A stretch of DNA of 64,000 nt, taken from CAVUAN01 sp963739435. Lineage in GTDB: Bacteria > Acidobacteriota > Thermoanaerobaculia > UBA5066 > Gp7-AA6. The translations under genes were made by a program, and so were the position numbers. The stretch is from assembly GCA_963739435.1 (NCBI GenBank), contig CAVUAN010000030.1, positions 1 to 64,000 on the forward strand, read 5' to 3'. The notes under the pieces are model-generated. The model had not been told where the DNA came from and did no database searches. It saw nothing but the letters and a program-made list of their open reading frames with translations. Below are positions 49,988 to 58,237 of the stretch, piece after piece (within the stretch, counting starts at the first letter, position 1; each line of letters starts with the position of its first letter).

Positions 49988-51568
49988 GTGGACGATTCAG
50001 CGGCGAGGGGGCAGGGGAGCCGGGCGCGGGTAGAAAAGCTGTTCGCGCCTCTTCTTGCGTCGGGCGACAAGCCCGCCCTCGTCTTCGAGGGGCGCACCTG
50101 GACCTATCGCGAGCTCGACAGCCTTTCACGGCACTACGCGCGCGGCCTCGAGACGGCGGGCCTGGCACCGGGCGACCGGGTCGCCGTGTACGCCGAGTCG
50201 TGTCCGGAAGTGATCGTGGCGATGCTCGCTCACTACCGCGCCGGCCTCGTTCACGTTCCGATCAATCCGAGCTACCGGGGCGAGGAGCTGACGCACATCC
50301 TCGAGGACTCGGGGGCAAAGGCCGTTCTCGTCGCCGCCGATTCTCCCGCGGCCGGCGTTTTGAATGCGATCGCGCCTCCCGAGAACCTGCGGCTTCAGAT
50401 CCTGATCGGCGGCTCGGGCGGCGCGGCCGGCACGCTCGCCTTCGAGTGGCTCGCCGCATCCCCGCTGCCGCGCACTGCCCGCGCGGCGCCGCCGCAAGCC
50501 CGGGATGCGGACACAGCCGCTCTGCTCTACACCTCGGGCACGACGGGCAAGAGCAAGGGTGTCGAGCTCTCTTTTCGCTCGATCGTCGAGAACACGGAGG
50601 CGGTGACGGGGCTCTGGCGGTTCACTCCGGAGGACCGCATCGCCCTGGCGCTGCCGCTCTTCCATGTCCACGGGTTGTGCCTGGGGCTGCACGGCGCGCT
50701 CTTGCACGGGCAGACGCTCCTTCTCGGCAGAAGCTTCGACGCGGCGCGCGTGGTCCGGGCTTTCGCTTCCGAGGGAGCGACGGTCTTCATGGGTGTGCCG
50801 ACCATGTACGTGCGCCTGCTCGACTACATGAAGGAACGGCCGGACACGGGCGCGAGCCTCGCACGCGGCCGCCTCTTCACCTCCGGCAGCGCGGGCCTTC
50901 CTTCAGACGATTTTCTCTCCTTCGAAGATCGCACGGGCCATCGCGTCCTCGAACGCTACGGCATGACCGAGACTCTCTTCACGCTCTCGAACCCGTACGA
51001 CGACCGCCGCCCGGGGACCGTCGGCCTGCCGGTGCCGGGCTGTGTCGTCCGGATCGTGGACGAGGAGGGGCGCGAGGTCCGGTCGGGGGAGCTCGGCGAA
51101 ATCCAGGTCAAGAGCAACGGCATGATGACGGGTTATCGGGGAAAGCCCGAGGAGACGGCCGCGTCCCTGCGCTACGGCTGGTTTGCGACAGGCGATGTCG
51201 CGCGCGCGGGCCCGGACCATTACGTTGCGATCGTCGGCCGCGACTCGGTCGACATCATCAAGAGCGGGGGATTCAAGATCTCGGCCCGCGAAATCGAGGA
51301 CGTCCTGCGGCGGCATCCGGCCGTGCGCGAAGTCGCCGTCGTCGGTGTTGCAGACCGCGTGTGGGGCCAGAAGGTCCTGGCGGCCGTCGTGCTCGCACAG
51401 GCGGCCGACACGCACTCGGAGGCCTGGCTCCTTTCGGATCTGTCCTCCTTCTGCGCCCGCCACCTCGCCGATTACAAGTGCCCGCGCGCGGTGCGCATCT
51501 TTCCCGAGCTGCCCCGCAATGCCCTCGGCAAAGTCCAGAAGCACAGGATCCTCGAAAAAATCGGCTAG
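49988..51568 (+). CDS. Acyl-CoA synthetase (AMP-forming, MatB/FadD-like)
   Basis: A 526-residue ANL-family ligase that activates a carboxylate with ATP and CoA. Motifs: the P-loop YTSGTTGKSKGVELSF (A3), FMGVPTMYVRLLDYM, YGMTETLF (A5), the Asp in WFATGDVA (A7), GRDSVDIIKSGGFKISAREI (A8), and the catalytic Lys in RNALGKVQKHRIL (A10). The HVHG segment and size resemble malonyl-CoA or medium-chain acyl-CoA synthetases; the acyl substrate is not certain. GTG 49988 is 20 bp after the sigma factor stop. Its end faces a 438-bp gap with a structured RNA. Confidence 0.92.
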   Translation: MDDSAARGQGSRARVEKLFAPLLASGDKPALVFEGRTWTYRELDSLSRHYARGLETAGLAPGDRVAVYAESCPEVIVAMLAHYRAGLVHVPINPSYRGEELTHILEDSGAKAVLVAADSPAAGVLNAIAPPENLRLQILIGGSGGAAGTLAFEWLAASPLPRTARAAPPQARDADTAALLYTSGTTGKSKGVELSFRSIVENTEAVTGLWRFTPEDRIALALPLFHVHGLCLGLHGALLHGQTLLLGRSFDAARVVRAFASEGATVFMGVPTMYVRLLDYMKERPDTGASLARGRLFTSGSAGLPSDDFLSFEDRTGHRVLERYGMTETLFTLSNPYDDRRPGTVGLPVPGCVVRIVDEEGREVRSGELGEIQVKSNGMMTGYRGKPEETAASLRYGWFATGDVARAGPDHYVAIVGRDSVDIIKSGGFKISAREIEDVLRRHPAVREVAVVGVADRVWGQKVLAAVVLAQAADTHSEAWLLSDLSSFCARHLADYKCPRAVRIFPELPRNALGKVQKHRILEKIG

Positions 51569-52006
51569 AGAGCCTCGCGAACCTCGAAGCCGCCCCGACG
51601 ACGGGCCGCCTCCCTCGGAGGCACGCTCGGGTCAGGCTGCGCAGGGGATCAGTGGACCCTCGCTCGTCACTCGGTCGCAGCTTTCTCGGGACTCAAGAAA
51701 CTGTGTACCTTGCTCCCTCGCTAGAGTCCTCCTCCGGGAGGCGGCCCGCCGCCGGGGCTCACACTGAGACAGTAGTCACTGTGAGAGCACCGGAACGGCG
51801 GGGCCGCCCTGCGGGACCGTCGAAACTGGGTGGGTGTGCAAGGCCGGGTCGGGCGAAGGCCATGAGAGTTCTTGCACCAGTTTCGTAGAGCGGCCGCCAG
51901 GAAGGATCTGACTGGTGCCGGAGTAAACGGCCGCGTGTCCCGCAGGGCGGCCCCGTCGGTCCGGGGCGGCTAATATGCCCTTTACATCAATTCGAGAGCT
52001 CTCTGG
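51569..52006. other. 438-bp intergenic region without genes
   Basis: No protein gene or known RNA (tRNA, tmRNA, RNase P, SRP, 6S) was recognised between these convergent genes. It contains GCCTCC-CTC-GGAGGC near 51610, a hairpin CTCACA...TGTGAG at about 51758-51785, and the large inverted repeat described separately. An AT-richer stretch lies at 51971-51996. Confidence 0.6.
51796..51958. ncRNA. Predicted three-way-junction structured RNA
   Basis: A closing helix of 22 pairs (51796-51817 with 51937-51958; 19 are perfect Watson-Crick) encloses two stem-loops. P2: CGAAACTG (51821-51828) pairs with CAGTTTCG (51878-51885), extended by GTGCAAG (51836-51842) with CTTGCAC (51871-51877). P3: GCGGCCG (51890-51896) pairs with CGGCCGC (51928-51934), extended by CCAG with CTGG, loop at 51901-51911. 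The helices are adjacent and mutually compatible, forming a three-way junction. The strand cannot be decided. No promoter is evident. It does not fit a family I know. Confidence 0.5.
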
Positions 52007-54697
52007 CTAGAACTGGGGGGCGAAGACCTTCAGGATCTCGGCGGTGGTCGTGACGACTCCCGCCTGCTGCGCCTTGTGGCGGACTTCGGCTGTGCGGTCG
52101 ACGAGCGAGGGCTGGTTGACCTCGTAGAGCACGCCGGTTGTGAGCTTGTCGGTCTCGCGCGTGTAGCGGAGCGCCGCCGCCCGGTCCGTGCGGTCGTGAT
52201 CGGCGGGAAGGAAGGCGAGCTTCGCCTTGAGGATCTTGAATTGGTCGTCGCCGCGCCAGGTGACGCAGGGGGACATGACGTTCAGGAACGCGAACCCGTG
52301 GTGTTGGATCGCCTGCGTCATGAGCTCCGTCAGGGTCTTCGGATCTCCCGAGAAGCCGCGCCCGACCCATGTCGCCCCGAAGCTGATGGCGAGCTCGCAG
52401 GGATCGACCGACGGCTCCGGGTTGCCCCAGAAGGTCGACTTGGTCTTGTCCCCGGCGGGCGTCGTCGGCGCGACCTGCCCCTTGGTCAGGCCGTAGATCT
52501 CGTTGTCCATGATCAGGTAGGCCACGTCGAGGTTGCGCCGCGCCGCGTGGAGGAAGTGATTGCCGCCAATTGCGATGCCGTCCCCGTCTCCGCCCACGGC
52601 GATGACGTTGAGCTCCGGCCGCGCCACCTTGATGCCCGTTGCGAGCGTGAGGGCCCGCCCGTGAACGCCGTTGAATCCGAACGTCGAGACGTAGCCGGGC
52701 AGACGCGAGGAGCAGCCGATCCCGGAGACGACGACCGTGTTGCAGGGTTCGAGCTGCAGTTTCGCCATGGCGCGGTGGAGCGCGGCCAGCGCCCCGAAAT
52801 CGCCGCAGCCGGCGCACCAGACCGGCTTCAACTCGGACTTGTAGTCTTCGGGCTTGAAGACCGGAAGATCGGTGGGCGTGACCGTGCCGGGCAGGCTCGT
52901 GCCGGGAGTGCTCATGCCACCACCTCCCTCTGGCGAGCTGGCAAGCGCGGCGAGCACCCGCCGAATTTCGCGCGTGACCTCGGCGACGGAGAGGTCTTTG
53001 CCGCCGGAGCGCTTGAAGACGTGCGTGTGTCCTTCCGGCAGCGTCAGAAACGTGCGCAGGTACTTGTAGAACTGAGCGGTGTAGGAGAGCTCGATGACGA
53101 GGACCTCCTTGACGCGCGCCAGGAAATCCTGGAATTCGTGCTTGGGGAACGGATACAGCATCTGCGGCACGAAGGCGGCGACTCTCTCTCCCCGCGCGCT
53201 GGCGGCAGCCACCGCCTCCTGGACCGGCCCCTTCGAGGAGCCCCAGCAGACGATGCCGACGTCCGCGCGCTCGGGCCCGAAATGGCGGAAGGAGTTGTAC
53301 TTTTCCCGGATCGGCCAGAGCTTGCGATACCTCTTCGCGTTCATCTTCTCGTGGGTGAGGTAGAGAGAACTCGGGCGGCCGGCCACGTCGTGCTCCAGGC
53401 CGTTGGTCTGGTACATCCCGTTCTTCAAGCCCGGCACGCTCATCGGCGAGACCCCCGTCGGCGTGTCGCGGTAGCGCTCGTAGTTGACGAGCTCTTCTGT
53501 CGTCGGTGCCACGCGGTTGCGCACGTCGTGCTCGAAGGTCTTAGCCGAGAGCGTCTCCTTGCGCTGGCCCACGGCCTGGTCGGAGAGCACGAGGACCGGA
53601 AGCTGGTATTCCTCGGAGATGTTGAAAGCGTCGACCGTCGCGTGGAAGCAGTCCTCGACGTCCGAGCAGGAGAGCACCACGCGCGGCGCGTCCCCGTGCG
53701 TGCCGTAGAGGCACTGGAAGAGATCGGACTGCTCGCTCTTGGTCGGGTTGCCCGTCGAAGGCCCGCCGCGCTGAACGTCCACGATGACGATGGGGACCTC
53801 CGCCATCGAGGAAAGGCCGAGCATCTCGGTCATGAGCGAGAGGCCGGGGCCCGAGGTTGCCGTCATCGACTTGACGCCGGCAAACGAAGCGCCGATGACC
53901 GCCCCGATCGCTGAGAGCTCGTCCTCCGTCTGCACGACCGATCCCCCCGCCCGGGGCATCCACTCCGCGAGGAAATGAAGGACCTCGGAGGAGGGCGTAA
54001 TGGGGTAGCCGGCGAAGAACCGGCAGCCCGCGTGGAGAGCGCCGACGGCGGCGGCCTCGTTGCCCGACATCAGGAGGAGCGGCTGCCCCGGGGTGTACTC
54101 GAGCCGCCTCGCCTCGAGGTCCGATTCGGGCAGCGACCGCGCGAACGCGAGGCCGGCCTCGAAGGCCTTCGTGTTGGCTTCGCGCACGGACTCTTTCTTT
54201 CGGCCGAACTTGTGCCGCACCGCGAGGCGCAGGCCTTCCTCGGGCAGCCCGAAGAGCCCCGCCGCGACTCCCAGGGCCACGACGTTCTTTGAGGACGGCG
54301 TGCCGGCGGCGTCGCGGGCGAGCTGCGTGAACGGGACCGGGATCAGGCGCAGGCGCCCGTCTTCTCCGGGATCGAGCTCCTCCGCCTTCGTGGGGTCGTC
54401 GGCTTCGGCGAGGACGACGGCGTCCTCCGACATGGAGATCTCGCCGCGGAATCGGGCGAAATCGGCCCGTCGAAAGACAACCAGGGCGTCCACCGTGTCG
54501 CCCTGCGCCACGATCTTCTTCGAGGACAGGCGGACGGTGCACGAAGCTTCGCCCCCGCGGATCTGCGGCCCGTAGGCCTCCGTCTTGACGGCGTGGAGAC
54601 CCTCGCGGGCGGCGGCCTGCGCGATGAGATCTCCCATCGTCACGACGCCGTCTCCTCCGGAGCCCACCATGGCGAGAGTCAGATCCTTGGTCGGCAT
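52007..54697 (-). CDS. korAB: 2-oxoacid:acceptor oxidoreductase, KorA (gamma-alpha) joined to KorB (beta)
   Basis: An open frame of 896 residues covering both subunits of a 2-oxoacid:ferredoxin oxidoreductase. Residues 1-190 are the gamma domain (AMVGSGGDGVVTMGDLIAQA). Residues 200-590 are alpha (FFAGYPITPSSEVLHFLAEW, VKSMTATSGPGLSLMTEMLG). From about 595 comes beta, with Fe-S cysteines in WCAGCGDFGALAAL and the TPP motif GGDGDGIAIGGNHF. KorA and KorB are normally separate. At the junction (52912-52915) there is GGGAGG, an ATG for KorB and an overlapping TGA in another frame, so a one-base error may have fused an ATGA-coupled pair. The substrate is probably 2-oxoglutarate. Confidence 0.92.
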   Translation of the reverse strand: MPTKDLTLAMVGSGGDGVVTMGDLIAQAAAREGLHAVKTEAYGPQIRGGEASCTVRLSSKKIVAQGDTVDALVVFRRADFARFRGEISMSEDAVVLAEADDPTKAEELDPGEDGRLRLIPVPFTQLARDAAGTPSSKNVVALGVAAGLFGLPEEGLRLAVRHKFGRKKESVREANTKAFEAGLAFARSLPESDLEARRLEYTPGQPLLLMSGNEAAAVGALHAGCRFFAGYPITPSSEVLHFLAEWMPRAGGSVVQTEDELSAIGAVIGASFAGVKSMTATSGPGLSLMTEMLGLSSMAEVPIVIVDVQRGGPSTGNPTKSEQSDLFQCLYGTHGDAPRVVLSCSDVEDCFHATVDAFNISEEYQLPVLVLSDQAVGQRKETLSAKTFEHDVRNRVAPTTEELVNYERYRDTPTGVSPMSVPGLKNGMYQTNGLEHDVAGRPSSLYLTHEKMNAKRYRKLWPIREKYNSFRHFGPERADVGIVCWGSSKGPVQEAVAAASARGERVAAFVPQMLYPFPKHEFQDFLARVKEVLVIELSYTAQFYKYLRTFLTLPEGHTHVFKRSGGKDLSVAEVTREIRRVLAALASSPEGGGGMSTPGTSLPGTVTPTDLPVFKPEDYKSELKPVWCAGCGDFGALAALHRAMAKLQLEPCNTVVVSGIGCSSRLPGYVSTFGFNGVHGRALTLATGIKVARPELNVIAVGGDGDGIAIGGNHFLHAARRNLDVAYLIMDNEIYGLTKGQVAPTTPAGDKTKSTFWGNPEPSVDPCELAISFGATWVGRGFSGDPKTLTELMTQAIQHHGFAFLNVMSPCVTWRGDDQFKILKAKLAFLPADHDRTDRAAALRYTRETDKLTTGVLYEVNQPSLVDRTAEVRHKAQQAGVVTTTAEILKVFAPQF

Positions 54698-54824
54698 ATA
54701 ACTCGAGTCCCCCTAACCGGCGACGCGGCCACCGCGGCCAGCTCGCAGTTTTCGGGAAGGGGAGGGGGCGGGCATGATGCAAACTCATCACCGAGGTCAG
54801 ATCTCTCAGGAAAAGCCTTCGTAA

Positions 54825-56390
54825 GTGATGTTGGAGGGCTCCTCGTTGGCCGAAGGTTGGCGGGTCAGGTCGTTCGAGATACGGCTCCTGGCGGTGCTGG
54901 CGTTTGCCAAGCTGCTCGTGCACCTGGTGAGCGCAAACCGGTACGGGTACTTCCGGGACGAGATGTACTTTCTCGATCTCGGCCGCCATCTCGACTGGGG
55001 ATTCGTCGACACCGCGCCTTTGATCGCGGTCTACGCGAAGGTCGCCCTGCTGCTCGGCGGCTCGCTGGCCGTCCTGCGGACGATCGCGGCCGTCGTGGGG
55101 GCCGTGCGCATCTGGCTGACGATGCTCCTGGCGCGCGAGCTCGGAGGCGGCCGCTTCGGCCAGGGGCTGGCGGGCCTCTGCGCTCTCGCCGTGCCCGAGT
55201 TTCTCGGGGCCGACAGCATCTTCACGATGAACGGCTTCGAGTCTCTCTTCTGGATGGGCTGCGTCTTCTTCGTCATCCGCATCGTGCGCACGGGCAACTC
55301 GCGGCTCTGGGTGTGGTTCGGCGTTCTGGCCGGCCTCGGGATAGAGAACAAGCACTCGACACTCTTCTTTGGCGGCGCCTTCTTCGTGGCTCTGCTGCTG
55401 ACGCCCGAGCGGCGAGAGCTGTTGAAACCGTGGATTTGGATCGGGGGAGCGATCGCGCTCTTGCTCTTCCTTCCCAACATCCTCTGGCAGGTCCGTCACC
55501 ACTTTCCGACGCTCGAGGACCTCCAGAACGTGAAGAGAACCGGCAAGAACGTCGTCCTCTCGCCGCTCGAGTTCATGGCCCAGCAGGTCCTTCTCATTCA
55601 TCCACTGCTCCTCCCCGTCTGGATCGCCGGGCTCGTTGCGTTTTTCTCGGGGTGGGGCAAGCGGCTGCGCGTCCTCGGTTGGACCTACCTCGTGTTGCTC
55701 GCGATCATGATCGCGCTCAAGGCGAAGAACTATTACCTGGCCCCCATCTACCCGATGCTCCTGGCCTCCGGAGCCGTCGTCATCGAGGCGTGGCTCGAGC
55801 GCCGAGCCTGGAGCGCCGGAAAGCTCTGGCCGAAGGCCGCGATTTCGGCGTACGTCTTCGTGGGTGGCGCGATTCTCGTTCCTGCCCTCCTGCCGATCCT
55901 GTCGCCCGAAGGCCTTCTGGACTACCAGAGACGCCTGGGGATCGCTCCTCCCAAGGTGGAGGTCGGCCACAACGGCCCATTGGAACAGCGATTAGGCGAT
56001 CAGTTCGGCTGGGAGGAGCTCGTCAAAGACGTCGCGAAGATCTACAACGCGCTCCCGCCCGAGGAGCGGGCGAAGACCGGCATCTTCGCGAGCAACTACG
56101 GCGAGGCCGGAGCCTTCAGCATCTATGGTGCCGCCTACGGACTGCCTCCTCCCATCTGCGCCCATCAGAACCACTACTTCTGGGGCCCGCCGAAGCCCGA
56201 GCCCGAAAACCTCATCTGGCTGCAGTGGGGTCGGCGTGGCGTCGAGGATCACTGCCTCTCTGTCGAGAAGGCCGGCGAGCACTTCCATCCCTGGGGGATG
56301 GGCGAAGAAAACCGAGCGATCTACATGTGCCGCGGCCTCAAGCACACGATCGCCGAGTACTGGACCCCCGACTTCAAGCATTGGAACTAG
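54825..56390 (+). CDS. GT39-like membrane glycosyltransferase (ArnT/PMT_2 type)
   Basis: A 521-residue polytopic membrane protein of the dolichyl/polyprenyl-phosphate-mannose glycosyltransferase type. After the first helix comes the conserved acidic loop YGYFRDEMYFLDLGRHLDWG (about residue 41), where Asp-Glu coordinate metal and catalyse transfer. Nine or ten helices follow to about residue 370. The C-terminal 150 residues form an extracytoplasmic domain (GIFASNYGEAGAFSIYGAAY). It would move a sugar from a lipid carrier to a protein, lipid or polymer. GTG 54825 and ATG 54828 are both possible starts. It diverges from korAB. Confidence 0.88.
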   Translation: MMLEGSSLAEGWRVRSFEIRLLAVLAFAKLLVHLVSANRYGYFRDEMYFLDLGRHLDWGFVDTAPLIAVYAKVALLLGGSLAVLRTIAAVVGAVRIWLTMLLARELGGGRFGQGLAGLCALAVPEFLGADSIFTMNGFESLFWMGCVFFVIRIVRTGNSRLWVWFGVLAGLGIENKHSTLFFGGAFFVALLLTPERRELLKPWIWIGGAIALLLFLPNILWQVRHHFPTLEDLQNVKRTGKNVVLSPLEFMAQQVLLIHPLLLPVWIAGLVAFFSGWGKRLRVLGWTYLVLLAIMIALKAKNYYLAPIYPMLLASGAVVIEAWLERRAWSAGKLWPKAAISAYVFVGGAILVPALLPILSPEGLLDYQRRLGIAPPKVEVGHNGPLEQRLGDQFGWEELVKDVAKIYNALPPEERAKTGIFASNYGEAGAFSIYGAAYGLPPPICAHQNHYFWGPPKPEPENLIWLQWGRRGVEDHCLSVEKAGEHFHPWGMGEENRAIYMCRGLKHTIAEYWTPDFKHWN

Positions 56391-56490
56391 CGGCCGCTGC
56401 CTGGCGTCCGCGGCTCGCATATACTCCGCGCAAATCGCCCGGTTCGTTACGAACGGCCATGACGGCCGATCCCCGTTAAATGAAAGGAAG

Positions 56491-57288
56491 ATGCCCTTGA
56501 GACTGTCCAGAATCTCGTCCCTTGCTATCGCTTCGTGCATTGCCCTGAGCGCTTTGGCCTCGGCTCAGTCCGCGGCCCAACCTCCCGCGGCCCCGCCCTT
56601 CACGCTCGTCTCCCTCACGACGATCACCGTCAAACCTTCCGCCGTCCTCGAATTCGAGGCCTTCGTCAAGAAGATCAACGGCGCCGCGATCAAGATTGGA
56701 GTCGGCCCGAGCAACGTCTATGCGATGGGCCGTGGCGGGCCCGGGTTCACCTACGTGACGACCCTTCGCTTCGCGAAATGGTCCGACATGGACGACCGGC
56801 CGTCGGTCACCGACATTCTGAACAAGGCGTATGGCGAGGTGGAAGCCGCGAAGATCGGCAACACCGGCCGTGCGACGATCGAGTCCCTCTCGACTGTTCT
56901 GGTTCGGGTTCTTCCCGAATCGAGCTCGGCGCCTTCGCTGGCAAACCCCTTCGCCCACGTTCGGGTGACTCGGACCAATGTCAAACCGGGGATGGGCTGC
57001 GAGGTGGGAGGCCTACGTCGAGAAGATCAAGGCCGCGAGGACAAGGTCGGCGGCTACCCGGGCTTCATCCGGTACACCAGCGTCCTTGGCCCCGGCGCCA
57101 CCTACATGACGGCGTACTTCTTCAACAAGTTCGCGCAGTGGGACAGCACCCCGCCGCTCGGCGAGACCCTTCGCAAAGCCTACGGCGAGCAGGAAGCCAG
57201 GATGCTCGAGGGCGTAGCCCAGGAGTGCATCGCCGGAGCGGAGACCTGGGTGTTGGACTTCAGGGCCGACCTGACGACGCCCAAGTAA
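56491..57288 (+). CDS. Secreted duplicated-domain hypothetical protein
   Basis: A 265-residue exported protein. ATG 56491 follows GAAAGGAAG and starts a signal peptide (ISSLAIASCIALSALASAQ). Two homologous halves follow: residues 35-130 (SLTTITVKPSAVLEFEAFVK ... ILNKAYGEVEAAKI) and 152-250 (RVTRTNVKPGM ... TLRKAYGEQEARML), suggesting an ABM/dimeric alpha-beta barrel duplicated in one chain. Around 57005-57045 the text reads in a wrong frame; the other frame gives AYVEKIKAAR, matching the first half, so two compensating indels are likely. Function unknown. The gene ends before a strong bidirectional terminator. Confidence 0.7.
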   Translation: MPLRLSRISSLAIASCIALSALASAQSAAQPPAAPPFTLVSLTTITVKPSAVLEFEAFVKKINGAAIKIGVGPSNVYAMGRGGPGFTYVTTLRFAKWSDMDDRPSVTDILNKAYGEVEAAKIGNTGRATIESLSTVLVRVLPESSSAPSLANPFAHVRVTRTNVKPGMGCEVGGLRREDQGREDKVGGYPGFIRYTSVLGPGATYMTAYFFNKFAQWDSTPPLGETLRKAYGEQEARMLEGVAQECIAGAETWVLDFRADLTTPK

Positions 57289-57314
57289 CTCAGCCCGTAG
57301 AATCCACTTCCAGA

Positions 57315-57346
57315 GGGAGGCCCGGCCGGGCCTCCCTTTCGTTTTC
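57315..57346. terminator. Strong intrinsic terminator between convergent genes
   Basis: A perfect 22-bp palindrome at 57315-57336 (arms GGGAGGCCCGG and CCGGGCCTCCC) followed by TTTCGTTTT on the plus strand. It lies between the ends of the secreted duplicated-domain gene and DUF1569. Confidence 0.85.
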
Positions 57347-57347
57347 T

Positions 57348-57797
57348 TCAAGCGCCGAATTGCCGGAGATGGTGGTCGAGGTGCTTGTACATGACGACGC
57401 CCCAGTCGTCTCCGGTGATCTTGCCGAAGAAGGAGTGCGTGTACTTGCCGGCCTCGGAAGGCCCGTTCTGGCAGAACCGGGCGATGAGCTTGGTCAGGTG
57501 CTCCTTTTCCTTCGTGAAGTCCCTCGCGTCGGCCACGATGAACGTGGGGTCGGTGGGCGAGTTCTTGCTGAAGGGCTTGTCGCCGAGGAGCGCCTTCTTC
57601 ACGAACGGCGCGAAGATCTTGCCGATCAGCGAATGTGGGCGGGGCCGGTCGCCGGTGGCCGCCTCCATGGCGACCGAGCAGTGCGCCATCATCTGGGCGG
57701 CGTCCATCTTTCCCCACCCTCGCTCCGAAGAGGAGGTGAGGGCGGCGAGGCGGTCCTGGATCGACTTCCTGGCGGCGGGTTCGAAGAGGTTTGGCAT
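57348..57797 (-). CDS. DUF1569 (DinB-like) protein
   Basis: A 149-residue DinB-superfamily helical bundle of the DUF1569 type: LTSSSERGWGKMDAAQMMAH near the N terminus supplies the first His, FIVADARDFTKEKEHLTKLI the middle, and SFFGKITGDDWGVVMYKHLD with HHLRQFGA the C-terminal His pair. These His residues form a metal site in the superfamily. The role is unknown; many members act in thiol transfer. It diverges from the ArsR gene 71 bp away. Confidence 0.85.
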   Translation of the reverse strand: MPNLFEPAARKSIQDRLAALTSSSERGWGKMDAAQMMAHCSVAMEAATGDRPRPHSLIGKIFAPFVKKALLGDKPFSKNSPTDPTFIVADARDFTKEKEHLTKLIARFCQNGPSEAGKYTHSFFGKITGDDWGVVMYKHLDHHLRQFGA

Positions 57798-57833
57798 CGG
57801 GAAAGCTTATCGCCCAAAACCTTCCTTTCCCCC

Positions 57834-57868
57834 TTGCGTATTGATTTAGTGGATACTAAAGTATTGCC
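57834..57868 (+). promoter_or_regulatory. arsR promoter with TTTAGT/ACTAAA operator
   Basis: An inverted repeat TTTAGT-GGAT-ACTAAA (57845-57860) lies between a -35-like TTGCGT (57834-57839) and a -10-like TAAAGT (57857-57862) with 17-bp spacing. The predicted transcript start is at or next to the ATG at 57869. ArsR/SmtB regulators bind such repeats, so this is probably an autoregulatory operator. Confidence 0.55.
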
Positions 57869-58237
57869 ATGAGCGCCGTCTTCGAAGCCCTTGCCGCCCC
57901 CCGCCGCCGGGAGATCCTCCGACTGGTCTGGGATCAAGAGCGTTCTGCCGGGGACATTCACAGGGCTCTGCCGGACGTCAGTTTTGGAGCTGTCTCGCAG
58001 CACCTCTCGGTGCTCGAGTCGGCCGGGCTCGTCGCGCGCAGGGACGAAGGGCGGTTCCACTACTATGGCGCGCGCCGCAAGGAGCTCGGCCACCTCGGCA
58101 AGTGGCTCGATGCCATGTGGGACGACGCGCTTTCCAGCTTGAAACTCCACGCCGAAGCCGAAGAGAAGAGACGCGGCCCACAACCTGCTCGGCGCAGCGC
58201 CGCAGCGAACGTCCGCAAGAAGAGGAGCTCTCCATGA
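57869..58237 (+). CDS. ArsR family transcriptional regulator
   Basis: A 122-residue winged-helix repressor: FEALAAPRRREILRLVWDQE, SAGDIHRALPDVSFGAVSQH (recognition helix), LSVLESAGLVARRDEGRFHY. There are no cysteine metal sites of the ArsR/SmtB metal sensors, so it belongs to the SdpR-like group often paired with AHSA1/SRPBCC proteins. Its stop overlaps the next start (ATGA at 58234-58237). The basic C-terminal tail (KKRRSSP-like) is unusual in length. An inverted repeat upstream is the probable operator. Confidence 0.92.
   Translation: MSAVFEALAAPRRREILRLVWDQERSAGDIHRALPDVSFGAVSQHLSVLESAGLVARRDEGRFHYYGARRKELGHLGKWLDAMWDDALSSLKLHAEAEEKRRGPQPARRSAAANVRKKRSSP

Noticed and set aside
51796..51958. 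Structured region considered as RNase P, tmRNA, 6S, SRP RNA or a cobalamin riboswitch
   Set aside because: None of the conserved core sequences of these RNAs is present, and flanking genes are convergent.
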